A stretch of DNA of 26,034 nt from Actinobacteria bacterium UBA2286 (GTDB lineage Bacteria > Actinomycetota > Coriobacteriia > Anaerosomatales > Anaerosomataceae), in assembly GCA_002345925.1 (NCBI GenBank), contig DDWM01000042.1, positions 64,904 to 90,937 of the forward strand, written 5' to 3'. The notes beneath the pieces are model-generated. The model saw only the letters and a program-made list of their open reading frames with translations, did no database searches and was not told the DNA's origin. The stretch's first letter is position 1, and every line of letters begins with the position of its first letter. Below are positions 6,448-13,692 of this stretch, piece after piece. The position numbers and the translations under genes are program-made.

Positions 6448-7680
6448 ATGACTATCAAGCAGATACGCAAGCGCGTCTCCGATTTCGACCCGTTGTGGGT
6501 CGACACGTCGATCGCTATCGGCCTAACACTCTTGGTGTGGGGCATCCTCTACCTCATCACGCACCTGCGCCCGGCCGATATGCCGCGCATCCCCAACCTC
6601 CAAGAGCATTTTGCGAACCCGCCGGGAGGCGCGAACTCGCTTCTCGGCTATGTCCTCATCGCCGGCACGTTCCTGCCGCTGGCGCTCCGCCGCAAGTCGC
6701 CCTGGCTCGCCCTCGTGCTGAGCGGCACGTTCGCCGTCGCATACACCATCACGCCACAGGCACCCGCACCGGTCAACCTCGGTCCGATGTTCGCCCTGTA
6801 TACTCTCGCCGCTTACTCCAAGCGGCGGCGGGGCGGCTTCCTCGCACTGCTCGTGATCGTCATCATCGCAGCGGTACCGATCTTCGCGTTCTCTTCAAGC
6901 GTGCGCTGGGTAAGCGACGTCGCTGGCGCATTCGTGCTGCTTGCGGCCGCGGCGTTGCTGGGCGAGGCGGAGCGCAATCGGCGTGAGTATATAGCCGAGG
7001 TCGAGCAGCGGGCCGCTGATGCCGAGCTCACCCGCGAGACTGAAGCACTCCGGCGCGTTGACGAGGAGCGCATTCGTATCGCTCGGGACGTGCACGATAT
7101 CGTGGCGCACAGCCTCTCGATTGTGACCGTGCAGGCAAGCGCCGCGTCGGCGCTTATCGACACAGACACCGTACGTGCCAAGGAGTCGATCGAGAACGTC
7201 CGGGCGACCGGCAAGCGCGCGCTAACCGAACTACGCTCTATGCTCGACGTGCTCAGGACCGGGGAGTCGGTTTCACCACTTGAGCCAACGGCGGACATTA
7301 CCCACCTTGACTCCCTCGTTGCGACGGTGCGGGATGCGGGGATCGCGGTCACTATCGATATCGCTGGTGATCTTGATGCGGTTCCGGCATTCGCCGCCGT
7401 CTCGGCATACCGAATAGTCCAGGAGGCGCTCACCAACGTCGTGCGACACTCGGGTGCGACGTCGGCAACCGTCGGTGTCGCAATCACGCCTAGCAAGCTC
7501 ACGCTCGCGGTGACCGACAACGGCAGCGGCAGCGAGATCGACCCGGATGCCACACCCGGCCACGGGATTCGCGGGATGCGCGAACGCGTCGAGGCGCTCG
7601 GTGGGCGATTCTCGGCGGAGTCAGAAAGAACCGGCTTCGCAGTGTGCGCAGTCATCCCGCTTACAAGGAGCTCCTCATGA
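6448..7680 (+). CDS. Two-component sensor histidine kinase (DesK/NarX-like, HisKA_3)
   Basis: A 410-residue membrane kinase. Several hydrophobic helices occupy residues 20-172, with almost no extracellular domain, as in intramembrane-sensing kinases. A coiled region (175-205) leads to the HisKA_3 dimerisation motif ERIRIARDVHDIVAHSLS with phospho-acceptor His216. The ATP-binding domain has VQEALTNVVRHSG (N box) and DNGSG ... GHGIRGMRERVEALGG (G boxes). ATG 6448 is chosen by fit to the N-terminal helix; no strong ribosome site is visible. The stop overlaps the response-regulator start (ATGA). It heads the export locus, so it plausibly senses envelope stress or the exported substrate, which is inference. 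Confidence 0.9.
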   Translation: MTIKQIRKRVSDFDPLWVDTSIAIGLTLLVWGILYLITHLRPADMPRIPNLQEHFANPPGGANSLLGYVLIAGTFLPLALRRKSPWLALVLSGTFAVAYTITPQAPAPVNLGPMFALYTLAAYSKRRRGGFLALLVIVIIAAVPIFAFSSSVRWVSDVAGAFVLLAAAALLGEAERNRREYIAEVEQRAADAELTRETEALRRVDEERIRIARDVHDIVAHSLSIVTVQASAASALIDTDTVRAKESIENVRATGKRALTELRSMLDVLRTGESVSPLEPTADITHLDSLVATVRDAGIAVTIDIAGDLDAVPAFAAVSAYRIVQEALTNVVRHSGATSATVGVAITPSKLTLAVTDNGSGSEIDPDATPGHGIRGMRERVEALGGRFSAESERTGFAVCAVIPLTRSSS

Positions 7681-8366
7681 CGATTCGCGTTCTCATCGTT
7701 GACGACCAGGCGCTCGTTCGTGCCGGGTTTCGCGTGTTGCTCGACACAGCCGACGACATCGAGGTGGTTGGTGAGGCCGAGAACGGCGAGGACGCAATCC
7801 TCGCCGCGCATGATCTCACGCCCGACGTGATTCTCATGGACATCCGCATGCCGAAGATGGACGGCCTCGAAGCCACCCGACGGATTCTCGAAGATGCACA
7901 CATTGCAGGCAGGGAGTCTATCGGTCCTCGGGTGCTTGTCCTGACGACCTTCGACGCCGACACCTACGTTTATGAGGCGCTCCGCGTGGGTGCAAGCGGG
8001 TTCCTGCTCAAGGACACCGACACCGCACAACTCATACAGGCGGTGCGCGTGGTCGCGGCCGGCGAAGCGCTGCTCGCGCCAAGCGTGACTAGGCGCCTGA
8101 TCGCGGAATTCGCGTCACGGCCAGAGGTTCGTCGCGCACGCCCCAAGGAACTCGACAGCCTAACTGAGCGAGAGCGGGAGATTCTTACGCTCGTCGCCCG
8201 CGGACTCTCAAACCAAGAGATCGCCACAGCTCTCTTCATCAGCCCCGCGACAGCGAAGACGCATGTGTCCCGCGTGATGATGAAGCTGCAGGCCCGCGAC
8301 CGCGCCCAGCTGGTCGTTATGGCTTACGAGGCCGGACTCGTCGTCCCGGGCCCTGAGCCTACCTAG
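7677..8366 (+). CDS. NarL/LuxR-family response regulator
   Basis: A 229-residue protein: receiver domain (1-125) with acidic pocket Asp9-Asp10, phospho-acceptor Asp55 in DVILMDIRMPKMDG, conserved Thr in VLVLTTFD and Lys in FLLKD; then a C-terminal LuxR-type helix-turn-helix (about 160-225) with LTEREREILTLVARGLSNQEIA and SPATAKTHVSRVMMKL. It begins inside the kinase stop codon (ATGA), with AAGGAG 7 nt upstream. It is the cognate partner of the kinase. The 14-bp motif found before the kinase gene and before the adaptor gene is the best candidate for its DNA site. Confidence 0.95.
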   Translation: MTIRVLIVDDQALVRAGFRVLLDTADDIEVVGEAENGEDAILAAHDLTPDVILMDIRMPKMDGLEATRRILEDAHIAGRESIGPRVLVLTTFDADTYVYEALRVGASGFLLKDTDTAQLIQAVRVVAAGEALLAPSVTRRLIAEFASRPEVRRARPKELDSLTEREREILTLVARGLSNQEIATALFISPATAKTHVSRVMMKLQARDRAQLVVMAYEAGLVVPGPEPT

Positions 8367-8371
8367 TCGCA

Positions 8372-8385
8372 TACACCCCTGGTCG
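8372..8385 (+). promoter_or_regulatory. 14-bp motif TACACCCCTGGTCG, copy 2 (upstream of the adaptor gene)
   Basis: Exact copy of 6374-6387, 6 bp after the response-regulator stop and 87 bp before the adaptor ATG. A weak -10-like TAAGGT starts 49 bp after its end, the same distance as the -10-like element after copy 1. This suggests the adaptor-exporter genes have their own promoter under the same control as the kinase gene. Confidence 0.5.
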
Positions 8386-8472
8386 TACACGAAGTCACTC
8401 CCCGCGCACGATGATGCATCGTGGCGCGCACCGTAAGGTTGGATGAGAAGCATTCCCAACCGGAGGTGTCGG

Positions 8473-9723
8473 ATGACTATTTCGAAGCGACTGCGGCGTT
8501 ACCGTGGGTGGATCGCACTTGGCGTGCTTGTCGCAGTTGGCGGAACCACATACGCACTGACGCGACCGGCGGCAGACGCCGCGGCGAAGGTCACGTATAC
8601 GACCGGCACGGCTGAGATCGGCACGCTTTCCGTGACCGTCGCCGGTACCGGCAATCTTACGGTCGACGGTACCACTGATGTCTACCCGGATATATCGGGC
8701 ACAGTGGCCTCGATCAAGGTCGCTGAAGGCGACGCAGTGACGAAGGGCGACGTGCTCTTCACGCTCAGCGCCGACTCGGCAGAGGCTGCCACCGCGAAGG
8801 CCCTGGCAAGCTACCGGCAATCGCAGCAAAGCGTCGCGCAGGCCTCCGCGAGCCTCCTGAAGAGCAAGAACGCGCTCTCAGACCTCGAGGACCGCGCCGA
8901 TGAGCCAAGCAGCACTGTCACAAGCGCCGACATCACCGCCGCCAAAGCGGAGGTGACTGCCGCGTCAGCGAGCGTGACGTCTTCGAAGGCCTCTCAGACA
9001 GTCTCGTCGTTGGAGTATGAGCAGGTGAAGGACGCCGAAGATGACCTCGTCGTGACCGCGCCGACCTCCGGCATCATCTACACACTGAACATCGAAGTCG
9101 GAGATTCGGTGCAAACCTCGGGCGGAAGCACGTCGAGCGCCGGCGCTGACACTGCTGGCACTTCGACATCGTCCTCGTCGAGCGCACCTGTGGTGATCTC
9201 GCCGAAGCAGCCACTCGCCCTGCAGCTCACGGTCAATGAAGTCGACCTTCCCACACTCGAGGTAGGCCAGCGCGCCGACGTCGCGTTCGACGCCTTGCCT
9301 GATGTCACCGCTACCGGCAAGGTTTACGACATCGACGATGCAGGGCTGAGTACGTCCGGCGTTGTCACTTTCAAGGTGTGGATCTCGATTGACGTAGCCG
9401 ACGAGCGCCTGCGTTCCGGCATGTCGTCCGCCGCGACTATCGTCACGGACGTTGTGAAGGACGCGCTCCTCGTGCCAAACGCCGCAGTGAAGTCAGACGG
9501 CAACGGCGGGTACTACGTGCAGGTGCTCGACGCGAGCGGCGTACCGCAGAAAGTCACCGTCGAGACCGGAGAAGCCAGCTCGACGCAAACGCAGATCCTC
9601 TCTGGCATTTCTGAGGGTGCTGAGGTCGTCACGGCTTCGAGCTCCGCGACCTCAAGCACGACGAACAGCTCTGGTGGCGGCCTGTTCAACATGGGCGGCG
9701 GCGGGGGTGCTCCGCGTGGGTAA
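8473..9723 (+). CDS. MacA/HlyD-like periplasmic adaptor protein
   Basis: A 416-residue membrane-fusion protein. One N-terminal helix (about 12-30) anchors it. A biotinyl-lipoyl-like half motif follows (DISGTVASIKVAEGDAVTKG, about 73-92), then an Ala/Ser-rich helical hairpin (about 100-190), the second lipoyl half (APTSGIIYTLNIEVGDSV), a low-complexity Ser/Thr insert around 215-240, and beta-barrel and membrane-proximal domains. The C-terminus is Ser/Thr-rich and ends in Gly-rich residues. GGAGGTG 5 nt before ATG 8473 decides the start over an upstream in-frame ATG at 8443. It works with the ABC ATPase and permease encoded next. No outer-membrane channel gene is present, as in MacAB-like systems of monoderm bacteria. 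Confidence 0.92.
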   Translation: MTISKRLRRYRGWIALGVLVAVGGTTYALTRPAADAAAKVTYTTGTAEIGTLSVTVAGTGNLTVDGTTDVYPDISGTVASIKVAEGDAVTKGDVLFTLSADSAEAATAKALASYRQSQQSVAQASASLLKSKNALSDLEDRADEPSSTVTSADITAAKAEVTAASASVTSSKASQTVSSLEYEQVKDAEDDLVVTAPTSGIIYTLNIEVGDSVQTSGGSTSSAGADTAGTSTSSSSSAPVVISPKQPLALQLTVNEVDLPTLEVGQRADVAFDALPDVTATGKVYDIDDAGLSTSGVVTFKVWISIDVADERLRSGMSSAATIVTDVVKDALLVPNAAVKSDGNGGYYVQVLDASGVPQKVTVETGEASSTQTQILSGISEGAEVVTASSSATSSTTNSSGGGLFNMGGGGGAPRG

Positions 9724-10444
9724 CGCAGTCATCGAGGCGCACGACCTCACGAAGACCTACGACGGCGCGGGTGCTGAGACGCATGCCCTGCGCGGCGTAT
9801 CCCTCACGATCAATGAGGGCGAGTTCACGGCCATCATGGGGCCGTCGGGATCAGGGAAGTCGACGCTCATGCATATCCTCGGCTGTCTGGACGTGCCGAC
9901 AACCGGCACCTACAACCTCGCAGGCCGCGACGTGGCGAAGCTCGATGTTCACGAACTGGCTGAGGTCCGTCGTGAAACGGTCGGCTTCGTATTCCAGGCG
10001 TTCAACCTGCTTCCCCGGGCAAGCGTCATGCGCAACGTGGTCATGCCCATGCTCTACACACAGGTCGATCCGTCGGAACGCGAGGACCGCGCCGCCGCTG
10101 CACTGCGCGCGGTCGGGCTCGACGAGGACCTATGGACGCATAAGTCCAACGAACTCTCCGGCGGCCAAATGCAGCGCGTCGCGATTGCCCGGTCGCTCGT
10201 CAACGACCCCTCGCTGATTCTGGCGGACGAGCCGACAGGCAACCTCGACACCGCCACTGGAGACGCCGTAATGGACCTTTTCCGCTCCCTCAACGCCGAG
10301 GGACGCACGATCGTGCTCATCACGCACGAACCCGACATCGCGAGCCAGGCGCACCGCGTGATTCGCATCCAGGATGGACTCATTGCCGGGGACTCAATCA
10401 CCGCGGATGCCAATATCCGCCAATACGGGAACGGTGATGTGTAA
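9716..10444 (+). CDS. MacB-type ABC transporter ATP-binding protein
   Basis: A 242-residue ATPase of the LolD/MacB group: Walker A GPSGSGKST, Q-loop FQAFNLLPR, signature LSGGQMQRVAIARSL, Walker B LILADEPTGNLD and switch His in LITHEPD. All catalytic residues are present. The start is GTG 9716, inside the last codons of the adaptor gene (8-nt overlap), with GGGGGTG upstream; a second in-frame GTG at 9707 is possible. Its stop overlaps the permease ATG (TAATG). It powers the permease, and with the adaptor forms a tripartite-like exporter of peptides, lipids or antimicrobials. The substrate is unknown. Confidence 0.96.
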   Translation: MGNAVIEAHDLTKTYDGAGAETHALRGVSLTINEGEFTAIMGPSGSGKSTLMHILGCLDVPTTGTYNLAGRDVAKLDVHELAEVRRETVGFVFQAFNLLPRASVMRNVVMPMLYTQVDPSEREDRAAAALRAVGLDEDLWTHKSNELSGGQMQRVAIARSLVNDPSLILADEPTGNLDTATGDAVMDLFRSLNAEGRTIVLITHEPDIASQAHRVIRIQDGLIAGDSITADANIRQYGNGDV

Positions 10445-11664
10445 TGCGATTCATCGATCTCATGTCAGAGACCCTTCACTCCCTCACCTCAAACAAGGTT
10501 CGGAGCGGACTGACCATCCTCGGCATCGTCGTCGGCATCGCGTCGGTGATCGCCATGATCGCAATCGGCAACGGAAGCCAGGCGTCGATCGAGGACAGCA
10601 TCGCTGCGGCCGGCTCCAACCTCCTGACCGTCACGTCCTCCTCGGGCGGCATGGGCGGTCCCGGCCCGCGTCAGGCCAACTCGTCAGTAACGACTCTCTC
10701 CCGCGAAGACGCTGCAGCGCTTGCGCAGATCGACCTCATCGCCGGGGTTGCACCCTACTCGTCCAGCCAGGCTCAGCTGATCGCAACCGATGCCAACGCC
10801 AACTCCACCATCCTCGGAGTGACCGGCGACTATCAGTCCGTCAAGAACCTTGCGGTCGCATCCGGCTCGTTCATCAGCGCGCGTGACGATGAAAAGTACG
10901 CGCAAGTCGTCGTTCTCGGCGCAACGCTGGCCGAGGATCTGTACGGCACCGACATCGATCCGGTTGGCCAAACGATTCGCTCGGGAAATCTGCTGATGAC
11001 CGTCATCGGAGTGCTCGAAGAAAAGGGCACGTCTGGTCCGACCAACGTCGATGACGCAGCTCTGATTCCGCTCACGACCCTGCAGCGCTACCTCAGCGGC
11101 AGCGATTCGATCTCCGGCATCAGCCTGACTGTTTCTGACGAATCACAAATGGATGCGGCCGAGGGCTTCGTGACCGACACGCTCCTGGCCGAGCACGGTA
11201 TCACCGACTCGACCGCCGCCGACTTCTCGGTCACAAGCAGCGCCGACATGCTCGAGACGGTCTCAACCGTAACGGGCACATTCACCACTCTCCTCGCTGC
11301 GATAGCCAGCATCTCGCTGCTTGTCGGTGGCATCGGCATCATGAACATGATGCTCACGACGGTCACCGAGCGTACCCGTGAGATCGGTCTCCGCAAGGCT
11401 ATCGGTGCCGACGACAACGTGATCTCCTCCCAGTTCCTCGCCGAGTCGATCGTGCTCACGCTTCTCGGGGGCATCATTGGAATCGCAGCCGGCTGGGCGA
11501 TTGCGTCCGTCGCCGCAAATCTCCTTAACACCCAAGCCATCGTCTCACTCAACTCCGTCGGTCTCGCAGTTGGCGTTTGTGCGGTCATTGGCTTGGTCTT
11601 TGGCTACTACCCCGCGCGTCGGGCTGCCGCAATGAGCCCGATCGAAGCGCTGAGATACCAGTAA
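10444..11664 (+). CDS. MacB-like ABC transporter permease (FtsX domain)
   Basis: A 406-residue permease. Helix 1 lies at about 20-42 (SGLTILGIVVGIASVIAMIAI). A periplasmic MacB_PCD domain fills 45-270, with LSREDAAALAQI early in it. The FtsX domain carries three helices, starting with LLAAIASISLLVGGIGIMNMML and the TERTREIGLRKAIGA cytoplasmic motif, and the C-terminus is YYPARRAAAMSPIEALRYQ, all typical of the family. It overlaps the ATPase stop codon. MacB-type permeases act as mechanotransmission devices rather than classical importers. The last seven codons reappear, in frame, as a remnant at 11970-11990. Confidence 0.95.
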   Translation: MRFIDLMSETLHSLTSNKVRSGLTILGIVVGIASVIAMIAIGNGSQASIEDSIAAAGSNLLTVTSSSGGMGGPGPRQANSSVTTLSREDAAALAQIDLIAGVAPYSSSQAQLIATDANANSTILGVTGDYQSVKNLAVASGSFISARDDEKYAQVVVLGATLAEDLYGTDIDPVGQTIRSGNLLMTVIGVLEEKGTSGPTNVDDAALIPLTTLQRYLSGSDSISGISLTVSDESQMDAAEGFVTDTLLAEHGITDSTAADFSVTSSADMLETVSTVTGTFTTLLAAIASISLLVGGIGIMNMMLTTVTERTREIGLRKAIGADDNVISSQFLAESIVLTLLGGIIGIAAGWAIASVAANLLNTQAIVSLNSVGLAVGVCAVIGLVFGYYPARRAAAMSPIEALRYQ

Positions 11665-11704
11665 ACGTACGCCGGGCGGAAGTCCGGCACAGCCGAACGG
11701 AGCA
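11644..11704 (+). repeat. Duplicated leader, copy 1 (permease 3' end plus hairpin)
   Basis: 54 of 61 positions match 11970-12030. It includes the last codons of the permease gene (EALRYQ stop), the hairpin GCCGG...CCGGC and the shared CGAACGGAGCA ribosome-site region before the small anchored-protein gene at 11710. Confidence 0.85.
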
Positions 11705-11709
11705 TTGAT

Positions 11710-11961
11710 ATGTTGCAGAAGATAATGATCGTGGTGATAGGCATCGCGCTTGTAGGCGCCGGATTCTTGGGCGGGACGTACTACGCCAAGAGCAACACAA
11801 CTGGCATGGCACCGCCCGGTGGCACCAGCGGTCCGCCTTCGGGTGCAACACCGCCGAGTGGCGCCACAGATACAAGCGGCACCGTCGCACCAGGTGGTAC
11901 CAGCGGACCGCCTTCGGGCCAGGCACCGCCGAGCGGCACCACACCGCCGAGCGCACCATAA
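11710..11961 (+). CDS. Small membrane-anchored Pro/Gly/Ser/Thr-rich protein
   Basis: An 83-residue protein: an N-terminal helix (about 4-23, IMIVVIGIALVGAGFLGG), then TYYAKS, then a tail of about 50 residues made of GGTSGPPSG, ATPPSG and APPSG-like repeats, ending with no folded domain. The N-terminus parallels that of the 12037 gene (hydrophobic core, GG-T-x-Y-x-K-S). With the duplicated leader this marks the two as paralogues; this copy has lost or never had the beta domain. CGGAGC lies 7 nt upstream of the ATG. It may be an extracellular spacer or a degenerating gene. Function unknown. Confidence 0.7.
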   Translation: MLQKIMIVVIGIALVGAGFLGGTYYAKSNTTGMAPPGGTSGPPSGATPPSGATDTSGTVAPGGTSGPPSGQAPPSGTTPPSAP

Positions 11962-11969
11962 CCCAAACT

Positions 11970-12030
11970 GAAGCGCTCAGATACAAGTAACCGAACGCCG
12001 GGCGGGAGTCCGGCATAACCGAACGGAGCA
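11970..12030 (+). repeat. Duplicated leader, copy 2, containing a permease-gene remnant
   Basis: Matches 11644-11704 at 54 of 61 positions, offset 326 bp. The first seven codons read EALRYK stop, equivalent to the permease C-terminus EALRYQ stop, although no permease gene precedes them. The GCCGG/CCGGC hairpin and CGAACGGAGCA are kept, with changes between the copies falling outside the stem arms. Confidence 0.85.
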
Positions 12031-12036
12031 CCAGAG

Positions 12037-12516
12037 ATGAAACGCATTCTAATAGCGGTGATCGCAGTCGCCCTGGTTGGCGCCGCCTTCTTCGGAGGAA
12101 CGCTCTACCAAAAGTCGACGGCAACAGCCGCAGGCCCTGGTGCCGCCGGCGGCCGAGCTGGCGCTGGCGGGCCAATGGCGAACCTGTCGACCGAGGAACA
12201 GGCGAAGATCGCCGCCATGAGCGACACAGAACGTCAGGCGTACTTCGAGACCCAGAGGGGCTCGGACGCCAACGGGGCCGTAGGAGCCCGCGGAGCCGGC
12301 GGCGGACTCGTTGAAGGCGAAGTCATCGACGTCGCAAGCGACACTGTCACCGTCAAGATCGGCACGAACTCGCAGACGATCTACATCGATGACAGCACGG
12401 TCGTTGGCTACCAGGAGGGCGCGGACGCGCTCGCTGCCGGTTCGTCGGTGCTCATCTACTCGACATCCACAGCTGACAACGTCGTGACTGCGACGGCAAT
12501 CCTGGTGAAGAAGTAG
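12037..12516 (+). CDS. Membrane-anchored protein with DUF5666-like beta domain
   Basis: A 159-residue protein: N-terminal helix (about 4-22), a Gly/Ala-rich linker, a helical acidic piece (NLSTEEQAKIAAMSDTERQ, about 49-67), another Gly/Ala linker, and a C-terminal beta domain (about 90-159). The domain starts VEGEVIDVASDTVTVKIG, continues TIYIDDSTVV and ADALAAGSSVLIYS, and ends TATAILVKK, the strand and T-x-V pattern of DUF5666/OB-like modules. CGGAGC lies upstream of the ATG in the duplicated leader. Lying downstream of the exporter genes, it may be an accessory or a cargo; that is inference. Confidence 0.8.
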   Translation: MKRILIAVIAVALVGAAFFGGTLYQKSTATAAGPGAAGGRAGAGGPMANLSTEEQAKIAAMSDTERQAYFETQRGSDANGAVGARGAGGGLVEGEVIDVASDTVTVKIGTNSQTIYIDDSTVVGYQEGADALAAGSSVLIYSTSTADNVVTATAILVKK

Positions 12517-12523
12517 GCCGCTG

Positions 12524-13024
12524 ATGATGAGCAACCGCGCCAGACTAGCACTCGACCTCGGGTTGTTCGTGGCGATCCTCGTCGCGTTCTTCCCACGGTT
12601 CACCGGCATCTCGGTGCACGAGTGGCTGAGCCTCGCGATCCTCGCTCCAACGGTGCTCCACTTGGCCGTCAACTGGGACTGGGTGGTGCGGACCGCCGTA
12701 AAGATATTCGGCAAGCTGCGCGCCGCATCGCGTGTGAATCTCGTCATCGATGTGCTGCTGTTCATCGCGACCGTCACGGTCATGCTCAGCGGGTTCATGG
12801 TGTCGCAGGCGATCGCATCGACGCTCGGCATGACGGTCGTGCCGAGCGTGGCGTGGCATCTTGCGCATGCGTTCTCGGCCAAAGCAGTGATGCTACTTAT
12901 GACCGCACACTTCGCGCTCCACTGGCAGTGGATCACCCGCGTGACTCACACCATGATCTCCCGGACAAGGCCGCCTGAACCGGCCTTAGTTGCAATCAGA
13001 ACCGATAACCGCCGGGCTGGATAA
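12524..13024 (+). CDS. DUF4405-like multi-histidine membrane protein (possible b-type haem protein)
   Basis: A 166-residue protein with about four hydrophobic helices: 8-24, 33-50, 72-95 and 110-135. Histidines sit at helix positions suited to haem or metal binding: His32 (VHEWLSLA), His46 (LHLAVNWDW), His112 and His115 (WHLAHAFSAK), His129 and His133 (AHFALHWQW). This is the pattern of DUF4405 and cytochrome-b-like small membrane proteins. Haem binding is not proven. Two adjacent ATGs (12524, 12527) can start it; the ribosome site is weak and the preceding stop is only 7 nt away, so coupling is likely. It is followed by the CX4CX4CH protein, a plausible redox partner. Confidence 0.82.
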   Translation: MMSNRARLALDLGLFVAILVAFFPRFTGISVHEWLSLAILAPTVLHLAVNWDWVVRTAVKIFGKLRAASRVNLVIDVLLFIATVTVMLSGFMVSQAIASTLGMTVVPSVAWHLAHAFSAKAVMLLMTAHFALHWQWITRVTHTMISRTRPPEPALVAIRTDNRRAG

Positions 13025-13047
13025 GCCCAAAGGAAGGGTGGTGTGAA

Positions 13048-13383
13048 ATGCCTCGTTTGCTCGAAAACACGATCATGGTCCTTCTCGCCACGCTGCTGAC
13101 GGGCATCGGAGTCTTCGTCATCGTGTCGAACATCAACGTCTCCTCGACGGCCGTCGCATCCACTGCAACCACAGATGCGCTGACATGTCCTTCAACGGGC
13201 TGCACTGCCGTGAGTTGCCACGCGACAACATCAAGCGCGAGTGCCTCGGCAGACCAGCTACAGACATGCCCCGCAACGGGATGCACCTCGTATGGATGTC
13301 ATGCGACCGACGGCACGTCTAGCGGCGGTCGCCGACACGGCTTCGGACAGGGCACGAACCTGTCCAGCAGCACATCAATGTAG
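13048..13383 (+). CDS. Membrane-anchored protein with two CX4CX4CH repeats
   Basis: A 111-residue protein with one N-terminal helix (about 8-29) and an exported Ser/Thr-rich tail. Two 15-residue repeats (46-60 and 73-87) share 11 positions: T-C-P-x-T-G-C-T-x-x-x-C-H-A-T. Each has Cys, four residues, Cys, four residues, Cys-His (C47, C52, C57-H58; C74, C79, C84-H85). CX4CH is a known variant of the c-type haem attachment motif (seen in tetrahaem cytochromes c3), so this may be a tiny dihaem cytochrome. It could equally be a metal or thiol-redox protein. A purine-rich GGAAGGGTGG lies upstream of the ATG. It follows the DUF4405-like gene by 23 nt. I recognise no named family. Confidence 0.75.
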   Translation: MPRLLENTIMVLLATLLTGIGVFVIVSNINVSSTAVASTATTDALTCPSTGCTAVSCHATTSSASASADQLQTCPATGCTSYGCHATDGTSSGGRRHGFGQGTNLSSSTSM

Positions 13384-13434
13384 GAGAGCAAGTCCCGCGC
13401 AGCTTGGAACCTGACTCAACTCCACGGCAATGCA

Positions 13435-13462
13435 GAGAGGGCCGCCTTTCGGCGACCCTCTC
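13435..13462 (+). terminator. Hairpin downstream of the export locus
   Basis: GAGAGGG pairs with CCCTCTC and CGCC with GGCG around a TTTC loop, with a single C-A mismatch. No T run follows. Position, about 50 bp after the last gene of the locus, fits a terminator. Confidence 0.6.
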
Positions 13463-13692
13463 CATCGCTGCTGGACAGCGACATTCATCCGTTTGTTGCG
13501 GGTGGTGCATTGCATCCGGGCAACTCGCCCGAAACGACGCCGTCCTACGAGGAGGACACCTCCGCAGCGATGTTGGATCTACTCAACGCTGAATCACCTC
13601 CTCCTTAGCAACGGGCCGCCGGATTGCGCCCTCGGGATGCCCCGTGACACTCGACAAGCGATACCCGTGCCGAGTCGCACACCCGCGCCCGA
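13463..13692. other. Non-coding gap between convergent genes
   Basis: About 230 bp between the export-locus hairpin and the end of the cyclase gene. One plus-strand frame stays open from 13384 to 13608 but has no ATG near its beginning and no ribosome site. No repeat, RNA gene or second terminator recognised. Confidence 0.45.

Noticed and set aside
6813..8030. A 405-codon minus-strand open frame
   Set aside because: Antisense to the histidine kinase and response regulator, both unmistakable; its product is Ser/Ala/Arg-rich with no family resemblance.
13384..13608. Open plus-strand frame continuing after the stop of the CX4CX4CH gene
   Set aside because: No ATG near its beginning, no ribosome site, and it contains the 13435-13462 hairpin. 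Stop-codon readthrough cannot be excluded but nothing supports it.
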